Origin: Tritrichomonas musculus | Lineage: Eukaryota > Parabasalia > Tritrichomonadida > Tritrichomonadidae | Direction of reading: 5' to 3' | Length of the DNA stretch: 64,000 bases | Assembly: GCA_039105265.1 (NCBI GenBank) | Contig: JAPFFF010000022.1 | Coordinates: 1,240,001 to 1,304,000, forward strand | Shown: positions 18,643-26,682 of the stretch, piece after piece | Position numbering within the stretch: position 1 is the first letter of the stretch | Layout: every line of letters begins with the position of its first letter | Position numbers and translations under genes: made by a program | The notes under the pieces: generated by a model | What the model was told of the DNA's origin: nothing | Seen by the model: only the letters and a program-made list of their open reading frames with translations | Database searches by the model: none

Positions 18643-20213
18643 GCCAAACGATATCTTGGAAGCTTCTGTATATTTTTACCACTTTTTACTAAATACAATC
18701 CATTCTCAAATCCAATAATTTTATGCTCACCCGGTTGAATAATACTTCTTCGTTTCAGCATCTTATCTGTTTCATTGTAAACTTTAACATTCATACCTTC
18801 TTCAATTTTGAATCCAGGACTATTCTTTATGTTATAATTCTCTTGACATATTCTTCTAACTATATAGTTTTCTAATTCATGGTCATTCTGAACTTGTTGA
18901 GGAGATACAGGATATCCGGCATATTTACTTAGTGTTTGATGAGGGGCATGATTGTATTGGAAAACCAAATCTTCCATAACATTTGGAGTAATCATACCGA
19001 TTTTCATATTATATGCCATATCTCGTAAAGTACGAATTACTCTATCTATAATCCCTAATGATGAATGTAATGGACTTGTTTTATTGGCTAATCTTTGTTC
19101 TGACTTCATGAAATCAGGATATGCACCATTCACTTGTCTTGGAACTGTTCTAAAAGTAATTCCATTATTAATATAGAATTCTTGAGCTTCTGCTGAATTA
19201 AAGGCAGATTCACCATCACCAGAAAGATATCTAACTACCATTCCCTGGTCTATCAATGCTCGTAACGCATTCAAGTATCTTTTGGATGATTTCTTATCAC
19301 GTTTACTGAATTTGTTTTCACCTAATTCAATATTTGTTAGTTTAACATAAAGGTATCTTGTATTAATATTTATTGCTACAAGATAACAGAGATGATAAAC
19401 CATCATCAAATCAATGATGTAAGAGTCTCTTGATGACATTTTATGTAATTGGTATTTTTTGGTATTATCCTTTAATGGGAATGATGATTTGGGTTCGTCG
19501 ATAGTTTTCATTCTAGAATTAATTTCTAGCAACGCTTTAACTTTGTTTGGACTTTTGAAGCCTATAGTACCAGATATAGGAGTTTGTTCAATCTGAATAT
19601 TATTCTCAGGCTGTTTATAAAATAAGTTTTTATATATTTCATAGCATTTCTCATTTGAGTATAATCCTTTCGGCCAATCTTTAATTACTTTAAGAAACTT
19701 GTCATATTCAAAGTATTCATCTGGACGTTCTATTACGAATTTCTTAATCTTATCAGAAAATGTTTCTTTATGAGCTACTGTTTCATGTAATTCTTTATGA
19801 GTTCGTTTATATTCATCTAAATATTCTCTATATACTTTTTCTTGGTCAATGTCCATTAAAGCTCTAAAATACTTTAGTCTTCGCGCTTCACCAATTGTTT
19901 TCGGTTTACTTGCTCTTGCAATTGTTGCGAATAATGAATCTCTGGCATTTCTTATTCTAGATTCCTGTTGATTTCTTTTAAAAGTTTCTTCTTTTGCTTT
20001 GACATTATCGCGTAAAATCAAATAATTGAATTGATAGAATTCGTCAATTGCATTATCACTTGCTTCATCAAAATAGTTTTGGTTATGTTCATCAAGATAG
20101 TTATATATTAATGCTTTTACTTCTCTTTCAAACGTTTCATAATTGAATTTATCTAAACTGTTTAAAACAGAACCAATAATTTCATTTCGATGTTGATATA
20201 AGAATTTATCCAT
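18627..20213 (-). CDS. rve-type integrase (element B)
   Basis: 528 residues. A helical N-terminal half is followed by a retrovirus-like catalytic core: YIIDLMMVYH (about 264), LSGDGESAF (about 334) and GIIDRVIRTLRD (about 389) provide the three acidic positions, and YNHAPHQTL is the usual conserved tail. A C-terminal SH3-like segment (MLKRRSIIQPGEHKIIGFENG, about 475-520) completes it. Family role: nicks and joins Polinton TIR ends into the target, giving short duplications, which agrees with AAAGT at the ends of B. Convergent with pPolB. ATG at 20213 follows an AT-only leader. Confidence 0.92.
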   Translation of the reverse strand: MDKFLYQHRNEIIGSVLNSLDKFNYETFEREVKALIYNYLDEHNQNYFDEASDNAIDEFYQFNYLILRDNVKAKEETFKRNQQESRIRNARDSLFATIARASKPKTIGEARRLKYFRALMDIDQEKVYREYLDEYKRTHKELHETVAHKETFSDKIKKFVIERPDEYFEYDKFLKVIKDWPKGLYSNEKCYEIYKNLFYKQPENNIQIEQTPISGTIGFKSPNKVKALLEINSRMKTIDEPKSSFPLKDNTKKYQLHKMSSRDSYIIDLMMVYHLCYLVAININTRYLYVKLTNIELGENKFSKRDKKSSKRYLNALRALIDQGMVVRYLSGDGESAFNSAEAQEFYINNGITFRTVPRQVNGAYPDFMKSEQRLANKTSPLHSSLGIIDRVIRTLRDMAYNMKIGMITPNVMEDLVFQYNHAPHQTLSKYAGYPVSPQQVQNDHELENYIVRRICQENYNIKNSPGFKIEEGMNVKVYNETDKMLKRRSIIQPGEHKIIGFENGLYLVKSGKNIQKLPRYRLAHMWE

Positions 20214-20281
20214 TTATTTAAATATAATTATTTAACTTTGTTCATTTATAATTCAAAATTTTTCTTATTTAAAAAGATTAA

Positions 20282-20530
20282 ATGACTACATCTAACCAAA
20301 AAGACCAACCAAACTTGTTTCATTTACCAACCAAACCAAAATATAGTAAACGAACATTTGCTACAGAAACATTAAGATTAATTAATTTGAGATTAGGTTA
20401 TTATAGAAAGGTTTTAAATAACCAAAGTAATAAGAATGAAAAGAGAATAAAATCAATAAAGGCTAAATACGAACGTGATATGAAAGTTAGAAAGTTATTA
20501 AATAAGGCAATAAAGAATCTATATAATTGA
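20282..20530 (+). CDS. Small basic protein (element B)
   Basis: 82 residues, very Lys/Arg/Asn-rich (KNEKRIKSIKAKYERDMKVRK). The composition suggests nucleic-acid binding or a packaged core peptide; that is inference. It lies 68 bp from the divergent integrase start and 17 bp before the structural locus, so it probably begins a rightward virion gene group. No homologue in the other elements of the window. Confidence 0.6.
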   Translation: MTTSNQKDQPNLFHLPTKPKYSKRTFATETLRLINLRLGYYRKVLNNQSNKNEKRIKSIKAKYERDMKVRKLLNKAIKNLYN

Positions 20531-20547
20531 ATTATTTTTGAGATTAA

Positions 20548-21588
20548 ATGCCTAGAATAGCTATTAGTAACTTTAGTGGCAAATTAAATGCACAAGACTT
20601 AGCACGAATAAACACACGTTTAAACAACGAACTTAACGCAGGCTTGGATAATAATCCAAATGGAAGAGGAGCTTGGCGACAATTAGCATCTTCACTTATG
20701 AACTTCCTTAATGAATACGAGTTTGCTAATAACGAAGGATTTGATGTTAATGATGAAACAATTGGAACTTTTATAAATAGAGTTAAACAAGAAGAAACAA
20801 AAGATTTAGTAGATGATGTTATAAATATGACAGGTAATAATTTAAAAGATACTATAAATATAGGAAATAGCATACCACATAATACTGGTGTTAATATGAA
20901 TCCTTTAAATAATTATACTCCTGTAGTTTTCTCAGATAATACTGAAGATTTAGTAGATGATGTAGCGAATAGAATTGGTAATAATATAGGAAATAGCATA
21001 ATACAAAATTCAAACTTTTCTCAATCACAAATGCAACAACCACAGCAAATTAATCCTTTAGAGGATTTACTTATTAATACAATATCTGTTCAAGATTTAT
21101 TGAATATCTATAATAAATATTGTCCAAACCCAATATCAATCCAGCAAGTTCAACAAAACTCACAAGGTAACCAAGACTTAGCAAAAGCATATTTATTAAA
21201 TGAAGTTCTTAAAGCAGCTCGAGATGGATATTTAGTTAAAGGAATAGGAGGAGGCTTTGGTCATTCAAAAATTGGAATGAATGACTTAATGCATATCATT
21301 TTGGATTTACAACGTGATGTTAAAAGAGTCTCAAATGCAATTTCACCTCAAGGAGCTCAAAAAATGGTTGATAAACATAATGCAGAAAATCCATCAAGCC
21401 CATGGACATTGCATACCAATGATATTAATGGAGATAATATTCCTGATATTATTATTCGAAACAAGAGAGGCGAACCAATGTACGTCAACGGTTATACAAC
21501 AAAAAAGAGCAACTATCCTTTAGTTTATAATTATTATAAAGAACATCCAACAAGAGAATCAAGAAAGAAATATCCACTTTCACAATAA
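20548..21588 (+). CDS. DxNGD structural protein, first open frame (element B)
   Basis: 346 residues. The N-terminus is helical, then Asn/Gln-rich. Near the C-terminus is a calcium-loop-like motif, NDINGDNIPDIIIRNKRGEP followed by YVNGY. The same motif, encoded in the reverse direction, lies in the locus at 55746-58241. Proteins with a D-NGD-PD...NGY motif occur in several double-jelly-roll virus lineages as virion components; my assignment rests on this motif and on the position before the ATPase. Role within the particle unknown. Confidence 0.65.
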   Translation: MPRIAISNFSGKLNAQDLARINTRLNNELNAGLDNNPNGRGAWRQLASSLMNFLNEYEFANNEGFDVNDETIGTFINRVKQEETKDLVDDVINMTGNNLKDTINIGNSIPHNTGVNMNPLNNYTPVVFSDNTEDLVDDVANRIGNNIGNSIIQNSNFSQSQMQQPQQINPLEDLLINTISVQDLLNIYNKYCPNPISIQQVQQNSQGNQDLAKAYLLNEVLKAARDGYLVKGIGGGFGHSKIGMNDLMHIILDLQRDVKRVSNAISPQGAQKMVDKHNAENPSSPWTLHTNDINGDNIPDIIIRNKRGEPMYVNGYTTKKSNYPLVYNYYKEHPTRESRKKYPLSQ

Positions 21589-21708
21589 AAGAATGACATA
21601 ATGAATGTTTAATATGTTAATGAAGGGAATGCTGAATTATGGGGTAATCTCAAAGAAAAATGGAAAAGACCAAAACAATTTGTTAATGACGAAGGTTTAG
21701 ATTATAAT

Positions 21709-22131
21709 ATGAGTGGATATTCATTAAGAGTTCCTAAGAGACTATCTTCATACCAAAGATTTGTTAAATATGTATTAGGAGAAGTTAAAAATGATGCGTT
21801 TCAATTTATTTTACAAAATGGCATGATTATTCCGGACCAAATTAAGTTGAGAGCATTCTCTAAAGCAGCTGGATATTTATGGCGAACTAAGATTTTAGAA
21901 CCATTATATCGTAAATATCAAGCCAATACAGAAGGCGATGCAAAGATAATTAAAAAGAAAGCAGCTGGAGAAATTGATAATACAGTTTCAAAAATAATTC
22001 ATGATTTACATAATGATGGAGGTGCATCAAGGAAAAATCTATTAAATGATTTAATCGCTTCAATTACTAATGAAACTATATCTAATTATTCTGGACAATA
22101 TCAAATGGTAGAACCTCAACAAAGTGAGTAA
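21709..22131 (+). CDS. DxNGD locus, second open frame (element B)
   Basis: 140 residues beginning at MSGYSLRVPKRLSSYQRFVK. Basic and helical (LRAFSKAAGYLWRTKILEPLYRK). Its counterpart in the 54-58 kb piece is the ORF at 55746-56582, which likewise follows the DxNGD part. It lies 21 bp upstream of the ATPase. Probably a virion protein segment. No recognised domain. Confidence 0.5.
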   Translation: MSGYSLRVPKRLSSYQRFVKYVLGEVKNDAFQFILQNGMIIPDQIKLRAFSKAAGYLWRTKILEPLYRKYQANTEGDAKIIKKKAAGEIDNTVSKIIHDLHNDGGASRKNLLNDLIASITNETISNYSGQYQMVEPQQSE

Positions 22132-22152
22132 GATATTTAAGATTATTTTTAG

Positions 22153-23043
22153 ATGAAAACAATTTCAATAATGGATATGACTTCATCTAGCAGCAAATCT
22201 CAGGCCTTAACAGGCCCGATTAGCAACTTTCGATTAGATTTCATTCGTGATAAAGTAAATGATACATTAAATGATAACATAGATGAGATTGGTGGTGCAT
22301 TAATAAATGATATCCATCCTGATATAAACATTAAGTACAACAGTGAGAATGTCATCGTTGGTAAACAAGGTCAAGGTAAAACTGTTATTGCTTTAGAAGA
22401 AATCATCAAAATAAGTCTAATAAACACGCATCACTTACTTGTCTATATCACAAAGAATGGTGATGAAAATGATAGAAGCTTCCAAGCACTAAAGCATTTA
22501 TTCAAAATTCCTCACGTTACAATAAGTGAGAAAGAAGCAAAAGGATTTATTGAAACATTGATATCTGCAAAAAATTTGTATTATCTAATCAAAAGAGAGA
22601 ATTTAGAAGACCAAATAATGGATGACCAAAAATATGCAATGTTTGATGTGCTACATATTAATAATTTTGATAGGGATTATTTACACACTATTGTTTTATT
22701 TGATGATATAAGTAACAGTAAATTGTTCTCTTCTGAGGAATCTTATTTCAGTCAGCAACTTAGAAGATGTAGGCATACAAATATTACTTACTTCTTATTG
22801 ATTCAAGGATGGAAAGGAATCAAACCTCATATCAAAAATGAAATCACGACATTATTTATCTTTCCATGCTTCAACAAGCAGCAACTACTTTACATCTATT
22901 CTCAATCAGCCAGCAATTTACAATTTGATGAACTTTACCAAAAATATTGCCAGCTTCTACAAATTCTTAGAGACAATCCGGATACTCATCCTTACATGAT
23001 AGTTCAGGTTAATTCAGGTGGTGAGACGGTACTTCATACCTGA
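22153..23043 (+). CDS. FtsK/HerA-type genome-packaging ATPase (element B)
   Basis: 296 residues. Walker A VGKQGQGKT (about 70-77) and Walker B HTIVLFDDIS (about 178-186) are clear. A conserved RRCRHTNITYFLLIQGWKG segment follows, as in A32-like packaging ATPases. Family role: drives DNA into the capsid. The N-terminal NDNIDEIGGALINDIHPD resembles the start of the ATPase at 59491-60357. ATG 22153 is 21 bp after the preceding gene. Its 3' end overlaps the convergent gene by 10 bp, inside a 47-bp direct repeat. Confidence 0.88.
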   Translation: MKTISIMDMTSSSSKSQALTGPISNFRLDFIRDKVNDTLNDNIDEIGGALINDIHPDINIKYNSENVIVGKQGQGKTVIALEEIIKISLINTHHLLVYITKNGDENDRSFQALKHLFKIPHVTISEKEAKGFIETLISAKNLYYLIKRENLEDQIMDDQKYAMFDVLHINNFDRDYLHTIVLFDDISNSKLFSSEESYFSQQLRRCRHTNITYFLLIQGWKGIKPHIKNEITTLFIFPCFNKQQLLYIYSQSASNLQFDELYQKYCQLLQILRDNPDTHPYMIVQVNSGGETVLHT

Positions 23044-23126
23044 AGCGCTTTGCGCTGAACCACTGTATGTGTTTGAGGGTTCATACCTGAAGCGCTATAT
23101 GCTGAACCACTGTATGCGTTTGATGA
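23033..23126. repeat. Two 47-bp direct repeats with GC-rich hairpin
   Basis: The unit starting TTCATACCTGAAGCGC occurs at 23033 and 23080. The first copy holds a perfect AGCGC-TTT-GCGCT hairpin (23044-23056). The repeats encode the C-terminus of the leftward protein and the last codons of the ATPase. Confidence 0.8.
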
Positions 23127-23435
23127 ATTCAGGAATTCAATAATTTGATTCACCTTCTCTTTAAGAGTTTCTACATCATTTTTGAGTTTGCTTTCTGAAG
23201 GCTTGTTAGGTTCAGGCTGTTCAGCAGGACCATAATCTTTTTTCAACATCAATATATTTTTGATTCTCGTTATTCTGTATCCTTTAATGTGATACAACTT
23301 ATTCAATTTGTGGGTTGTCAGTTTATCTACCTCATCCTTATTCTTAGTATAGAATATATTGAACTCATCTGGGTTTTCAAACTCTTTTGAATAGTTTTTA
23401 ATAGGTTCAATTATTTTCAATTCTGTTAAACTCAT
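23034..23435 (-). CDS. LNK-YRIT coiled-coil protein (element B)
   Basis: About 133 residues from MSLTELKIIEPIKN (the ATG at 23435 is preferred over an upstream non-ATG frame extension). EFENPDEFNIFYTKNKDEV, then HKLNKLYHIKGYRITRIKN, then a LKEKVNQIIEFLN coiled coil and a Ser/Ala-rich tail. The same architecture occurs at 7983-8660, 49998-50483 and 62238-62714. In B, C and D it always sits next to the pVI-like gene and divergent to the capsid gene, so it is probably a virion or assembly protein. Specific function unknown. Confidence 0.7.
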   Translation of the reverse strand: MSLTELKIIEPIKNYSKEFENPDEFNIFYTKNKDEVDKLTTHKLNKLYHIKGYRITRIKNILMLKKDYGPAEQPEPNKPSESKLKNDVETLKEKVNQIIEFLNSSNAYSGSAYSASGMNPQTHTVVQRKALQV

Positions 23436-23486
23436 TTTGATAGATATTAAAAACAATAAAATACAATTAATTAATTCTAATTTCGT

Positions 23487-23801
23487 TTAAGTGTTGCCTT
23501 TTAACATAGGAATACTAAATGTTGCTGGATTTATGCTATTTTGTGTATTCAGCTTCGCTGTCTGTCCAACTCGTTGGGCATTCAAAAAGTTATCAAATGC
23601 ACCAACTGTTGATGATATCCCATTTCCTAAATTACCTAAAAACTTCCCTGCATTTCCTCCAATTATTCCTGCCGCTTTACCTAATCCTGGAGCTACTATC
23701 CCAGTTGCTATTTGACCAATTGTTTGTAACACAGGCAGAGCTTTTCTAAAACCATTTGCTACTTTTTTAGTTATATTCTTAAACCAACTTCCGAAAGCCA
23801 T
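23487..23801 (-). CDS. pVI-like basic/hydrophobic minor virion protein (element B)
   Basis: 104 residues. An amphipathic basic N-terminus (SWFKNITKKVANGFRKALP) is followed by a Gly/Ala/Ile hydrophobic run (IGQIATGIVAPGLGKAAGIIGG). This resembles adenovirus pVI-type membrane-active proteins in layout, not in sequence. Homologues by layout and place are at 50513-50776 and 62751-63008, all immediately divergent from the capsid gene (52 bp here). Role inferred: inner capsid cement or membrane disruption. Confidence 0.6.
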   Translation of the reverse strand: MAFGSWFKNITKKVANGFRKALPVLQTIGQIATGIVAPGLGKAAGIIGGNAGKFLGNLGNGISSTVGAFDNFLNAQRVGQTAKLNTQNSINPATFSIPMLKGNT

Positions 23802-23853
23802 TTAATTTCATTTGAAAGAAAATCCCGAATATTGAAATTTTCTTTAGGTGTAA

Positions 23854-25560
23854 ATGACATTTGCAAACGCGGCAACCAAAGGTTTAAGTAATCGTGAAGG
23901 TGATTTATATAGATTCTTTCAAGAACATTTAGCAAATTTAGTTCAAACTAATGGAGGTGACCATTATTTTAACTGGAAAACATTCGAATGTTTTGATTCT
24001 AATTGTCCACACCCAGTTCGTACCAAATCTTATTTGAGACTTACATCAGAGAACTTCCCAATAACTCAAATGGAAAAATCCTTCATTAGTATTAAGATAA
24101 AATTATCAATTAAATTGGATAAATGCTTGGTTGGCTTCGAAAACGACTATAAGAAGCTCATTCGAGTATTTGTTGGTCTTAAGAACTCAGCAGAATTCTT
24201 TGGAAAGTTAGATACAATCTGTAATAACATTATGTGTAAAAACACTCAAGATGAAGCAGTTAGGGAACAATTTGCATACAACTGCTTGAAACCAAGAGCA
24301 GAGAAGGCTACAGCAAAATATAGTCATTCAACATGGGATAATGTTTCATCTTTCTCAGAATCAGTTTGTGGAATATATGTTCCATTGTCAGAATTAGCAG
24401 ATGGATATGAACATTCATTTAATATGGAATTAGTTATACCATACACAGATTTATTAAAGTATCAAGCTTTTATGTTATATCCTAATGCTATTTGCGGTGA
24501 AATCAAAGAATTAGTAGAAACATCAACTGATGCATTTGTTTGGGCACCAATTTCACCCTCAGTTGTTAAAGATGCTTTAGAAACATGGGAAGGAGATGTA
24601 ATGAAGATTACATTACCAGATTATACAGGATTAACAAACAAATTTACTCAATGCGGAAATTCAGCCAGGATTATATCATCAATTGTGAAAATTGTGAATG
24701 ATGAAGAAAATGACAACGAAGAACCCAAATTTACTTTCGTTCAGGATGATTCAAAATATTCATATGCAGTTCTTAATGTTACACTTTCTATCACAAACTG
24801 TATTGTTGAGCAGATGAGAACAAACATTGCAGGATTTAACGCTAAGCCACAAGTATTAGAACAATTACGTTCCCTTCTTCAAGTACCAATAATTATTCCA
24901 TCTCAAACACTTGATAGAAGACATTTTCCAAATGCTGCTGGTGCTAATGGTATTGATACAACAACTGATATTTCGCTAAATTCTGCAACAAATATTACTG
25001 TTGTATTTCCAAAGAATTCAAATGATGCAACATGTTTCGATAATATTATGTATGAGAATGTTCAATTATTCGTTAATAAGCATGCTATTCCAGATACTGA
25101 ATTACAAACAGTAGGTGCTAGATTTTATCAATTACAACTTGTCGCTAATGAACTGGATGGGCCATTAGAAGCAACTAAAGAATTTGAGAATTCATTTCCT
25201 GATGCACTTAATGATATGACTGAAGGTTCTGAAGATTTCGGTAAACGTCGTTCAAATTGTAGAGCAGATGGAACTTCATTTGGTATCAATTTCCAACTTG
25301 AAAGAAGCAATGCTGGATATGTTTTCGATGGAGCAGACTTTGGAACACAGACAGTGCCAATAACTTTCAGAGGTAAACCAATGTTTAAAGGTGTCAATGA
25401 TACATACTATAATTTCATGACAAATGATGATGGAGTTGTTGATACAGCCAGGCACCCGCCTCCCCCTGAACTCTGGATTTGTCAAGATACATATTTCACA
25501 ATGGATAGTATTAATGGTCTTGTATATCATGGTACAAAAATCCCACCAGAGTTATATTAA
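23854..25560 (+). CDS. Major capsid protein, double-jelly-roll type (element B)
   Basis: 568 residues. N-terminal segment DHYFNWKTFECFDSNCPHPV, middle SHSTWDNVSSFSESVCGIYVPL and MELVIPYTDLLKYQAFMLYP. C-terminal NAGYVFDGADFG, GVNDTYYNF and PPPPELWICQDTYF. All find parallels in the capsid locus at 50818-52827 (for example LWENVSNYSQTVAGTYVNL, NDTYYNV, PPPTQLWLTRDTYF). Length and place fit Polinton capsid proteins, which form hexon-like trimers in the family. The frame is open from end to end. Divergent from the pVI-like gene with a 52-bp shared leader. Confidence 0.85.
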   Translation: MTFANAATKGLSNREGDLYRFFQEHLANLVQTNGGDHYFNWKTFECFDSNCPHPVRTKSYLRLTSENFPITQMEKSFISIKIKLSIKLDKCLVGFENDYKKLIRVFVGLKNSAEFFGKLDTICNNIMCKNTQDEAVREQFAYNCLKPRAEKATAKYSHSTWDNVSSFSESVCGIYVPLSELADGYEHSFNMELVIPYTDLLKYQAFMLYPNAICGEIKELVETSTDAFVWAPISPSVVKDALETWEGDVMKITLPDYTGLTNKFTQCGNSARIISSIVKIVNDEENDNEEPKFTFVQDDSKYSYAVLNVTLSITNCIVEQMRTNIAGFNAKPQVLEQLRSLLQVPIIIPSQTLDRRHFPNAAGANGIDTTTDISLNSATNITVVFPKNSNDATCFDNIMYENVQLFVNKHAIPDTELQTVGARFYQLQLVANELDGPLEATKEFENSFPDALNDMTEGSEDFGKRRSNCRADGTSFGINFQLERSNAGYVFDGADFGTQTVPITFRGKPMFKGVNDTYYNFMTNDDGVVDTARHPPPPELWICQDTYFTMDSINGLVYHGTKIPPELY

Positions 25561-25607
25561 ATATTTTAAACATTTCCAAAATTAATTAGTATTTTTGCTC
25601 TATTAAA

Positions 25608-26189
25608 ATGACTCGGGCTGTTGAATTCATTCCATTGCTTAATTTTGAAAATCAATATGAAATCCTTAATCAATTTCAATTTACAATTAGAAAAGTTAGA
25701 GACCATTATGAAGTTAAAGAAAGTAATGATAATAAAGGTTATCCTCGTGTTAAATTAGACTTACATGATTATAGAAAGCATTTCTTAATTGCTCAACAAT
25801 TCATTCCAAATGATGACCCAGAACATAAGAATCAAATCGACCATATTAATAGAGATAGAACAGATTATCATATTGAAAACCTCAGATGGATAACTCAGTC
25901 AGAAAATAACAGAAACAAATCATCAAATAATGGAGTAGAATATACTTACGTTGATGAAATAAGTGATGATGCAATTGTTGTAAATGATTATGGAAAGCAT
26001 GAATTCGAAAACTACTATTATGCTGAAGCAACCGATAAGTTTTATTTCTATAACGGCAATCAATATAGAGAATTACATATTAATGAAGATAAACGTACTC
26101 AACTGAAATTTGTAATAATGAATAACAAAAATAATCAGAAAATTCGAATCTATTATGGTAAATTCAAACGTTTATACAACTTAATCTAA
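25608..26189 (+). CDS. Stand-alone HNH endonuclease (element B)
   Basis: 193 residues. YPRVKLDLHDYRKHFLIAQQF, then NQIDHINRDRTDYHIENLRW and TQSENNRN. This is the HNH_3 pattern of phage-type homing endonucleases (DH, N and the ENL-W-xxxEN tail). The C-terminal 80 residues are unassigned and probably bind DNA. It lies between the capsid gene and the small beta-rich gene and has no counterpart at that place in C, so it is likely a hitch-hiking gene. Family role: single- or double-strand cleavage that spreads the gene. Confidence 0.85.
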   Translation: MTRAVEFIPLLNFENQYEILNQFQFTIRKVRDHYEVKESNDNKGYPRVKLDLHDYRKHFLIAQQFIPNDDPEHKNQIDHINRDRTDYHIENLRWITQSENNRNKSSNNGVEYTYVDEISDDAIVVNDYGKHEFENYYYAEATDKFYFYNGNQYRELHINEDKRTQLKFVIMNNKNNQKIRIYYGKFKRLYNLI

Positions 26190-26197
26190 AAATATTT

Positions 26198-26557
26198 TTA
26201 ATACTCAATCATGAGTTCGAGTACAAATTGTTGGACATTAATTAGATTACCCATTAAGTCAGTGAACCATATCCTAAAGGTATCTTTAGGCTTTGTTATT
26301 TCGTATTTCTTGTACTTGGTTAATATAGTATTTGTAAAACAAACGAATGAATCCAAATAATTATCTCGTTCAATGAAGGAACAGTGTAACATAACATCTC
26401 CAACCATTGCATTACTAAATAAGCAACGACAATGGATGACATGGATGAACTTAGGATTATTACTTGATGTGAATTCATGAGGGAATTTTCTTTCATAATA
26501 TTTGCTTGGACTATTTCCTGCTCCTTGAACATAAAAGTAAGTTTTTACTGTTGGCAT
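26198..26557 (-). CDS. Conserved small beta-rich virion protein candidate (element B)
   Basis: 119 residues. HEFTSSNNPKFIHVIHC, MVGDVMLHCSFIERDNYLDS, LTKYKKYEI and FRIWFTDLMGN align with EFVSSRNKKFIVVQYV, LVGDLMVHSDIVQQDGYCD, RSKYRKYEFL and FKIWFTDLYGN of 54130-54471. It is one of few small proteins kept in both lineages. The alternating hydrophobic pattern suggests a beta sandwich, so a penton or minor capsid role is plausible; I cannot prove it. Confidence 0.6.
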   Translation of the reverse strand: MPTVKTYFYVQGAGNSPSKYYERKFPHEFTSSNNPKFIHVIHCRCLFSNAMVGDVMLHCSFIERDNYLDSFVCFTNTILTKYKKYEITKPKDTFRIWFTDLMGNLINVQQFVLELMIEY

Positions 26558-26682
26558 TGATTGTTTTACAGGAAAAATAATTTTATTAATAGTAGTTTTT
26601 CAGTATTAGAGTATTGACTTACATCGGTTGGATTAGATTGCATTAGGTAGAAGGCGGAAAATGTTATTTTTCCATTTATCAA

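Noticed and set aside
18627-20213. Retrovirus or LTR element as source of the integrase
   Set aside because: No reverse transcriptase, protease or LTR nearby. The gene lies in a Polinton with pPolB and capsid genes.
26320-26532. Minus-strand frame overlapping the small beta-rich gene
   Set aside because: Shadow of 26198-26557, which has a homologue in element C.
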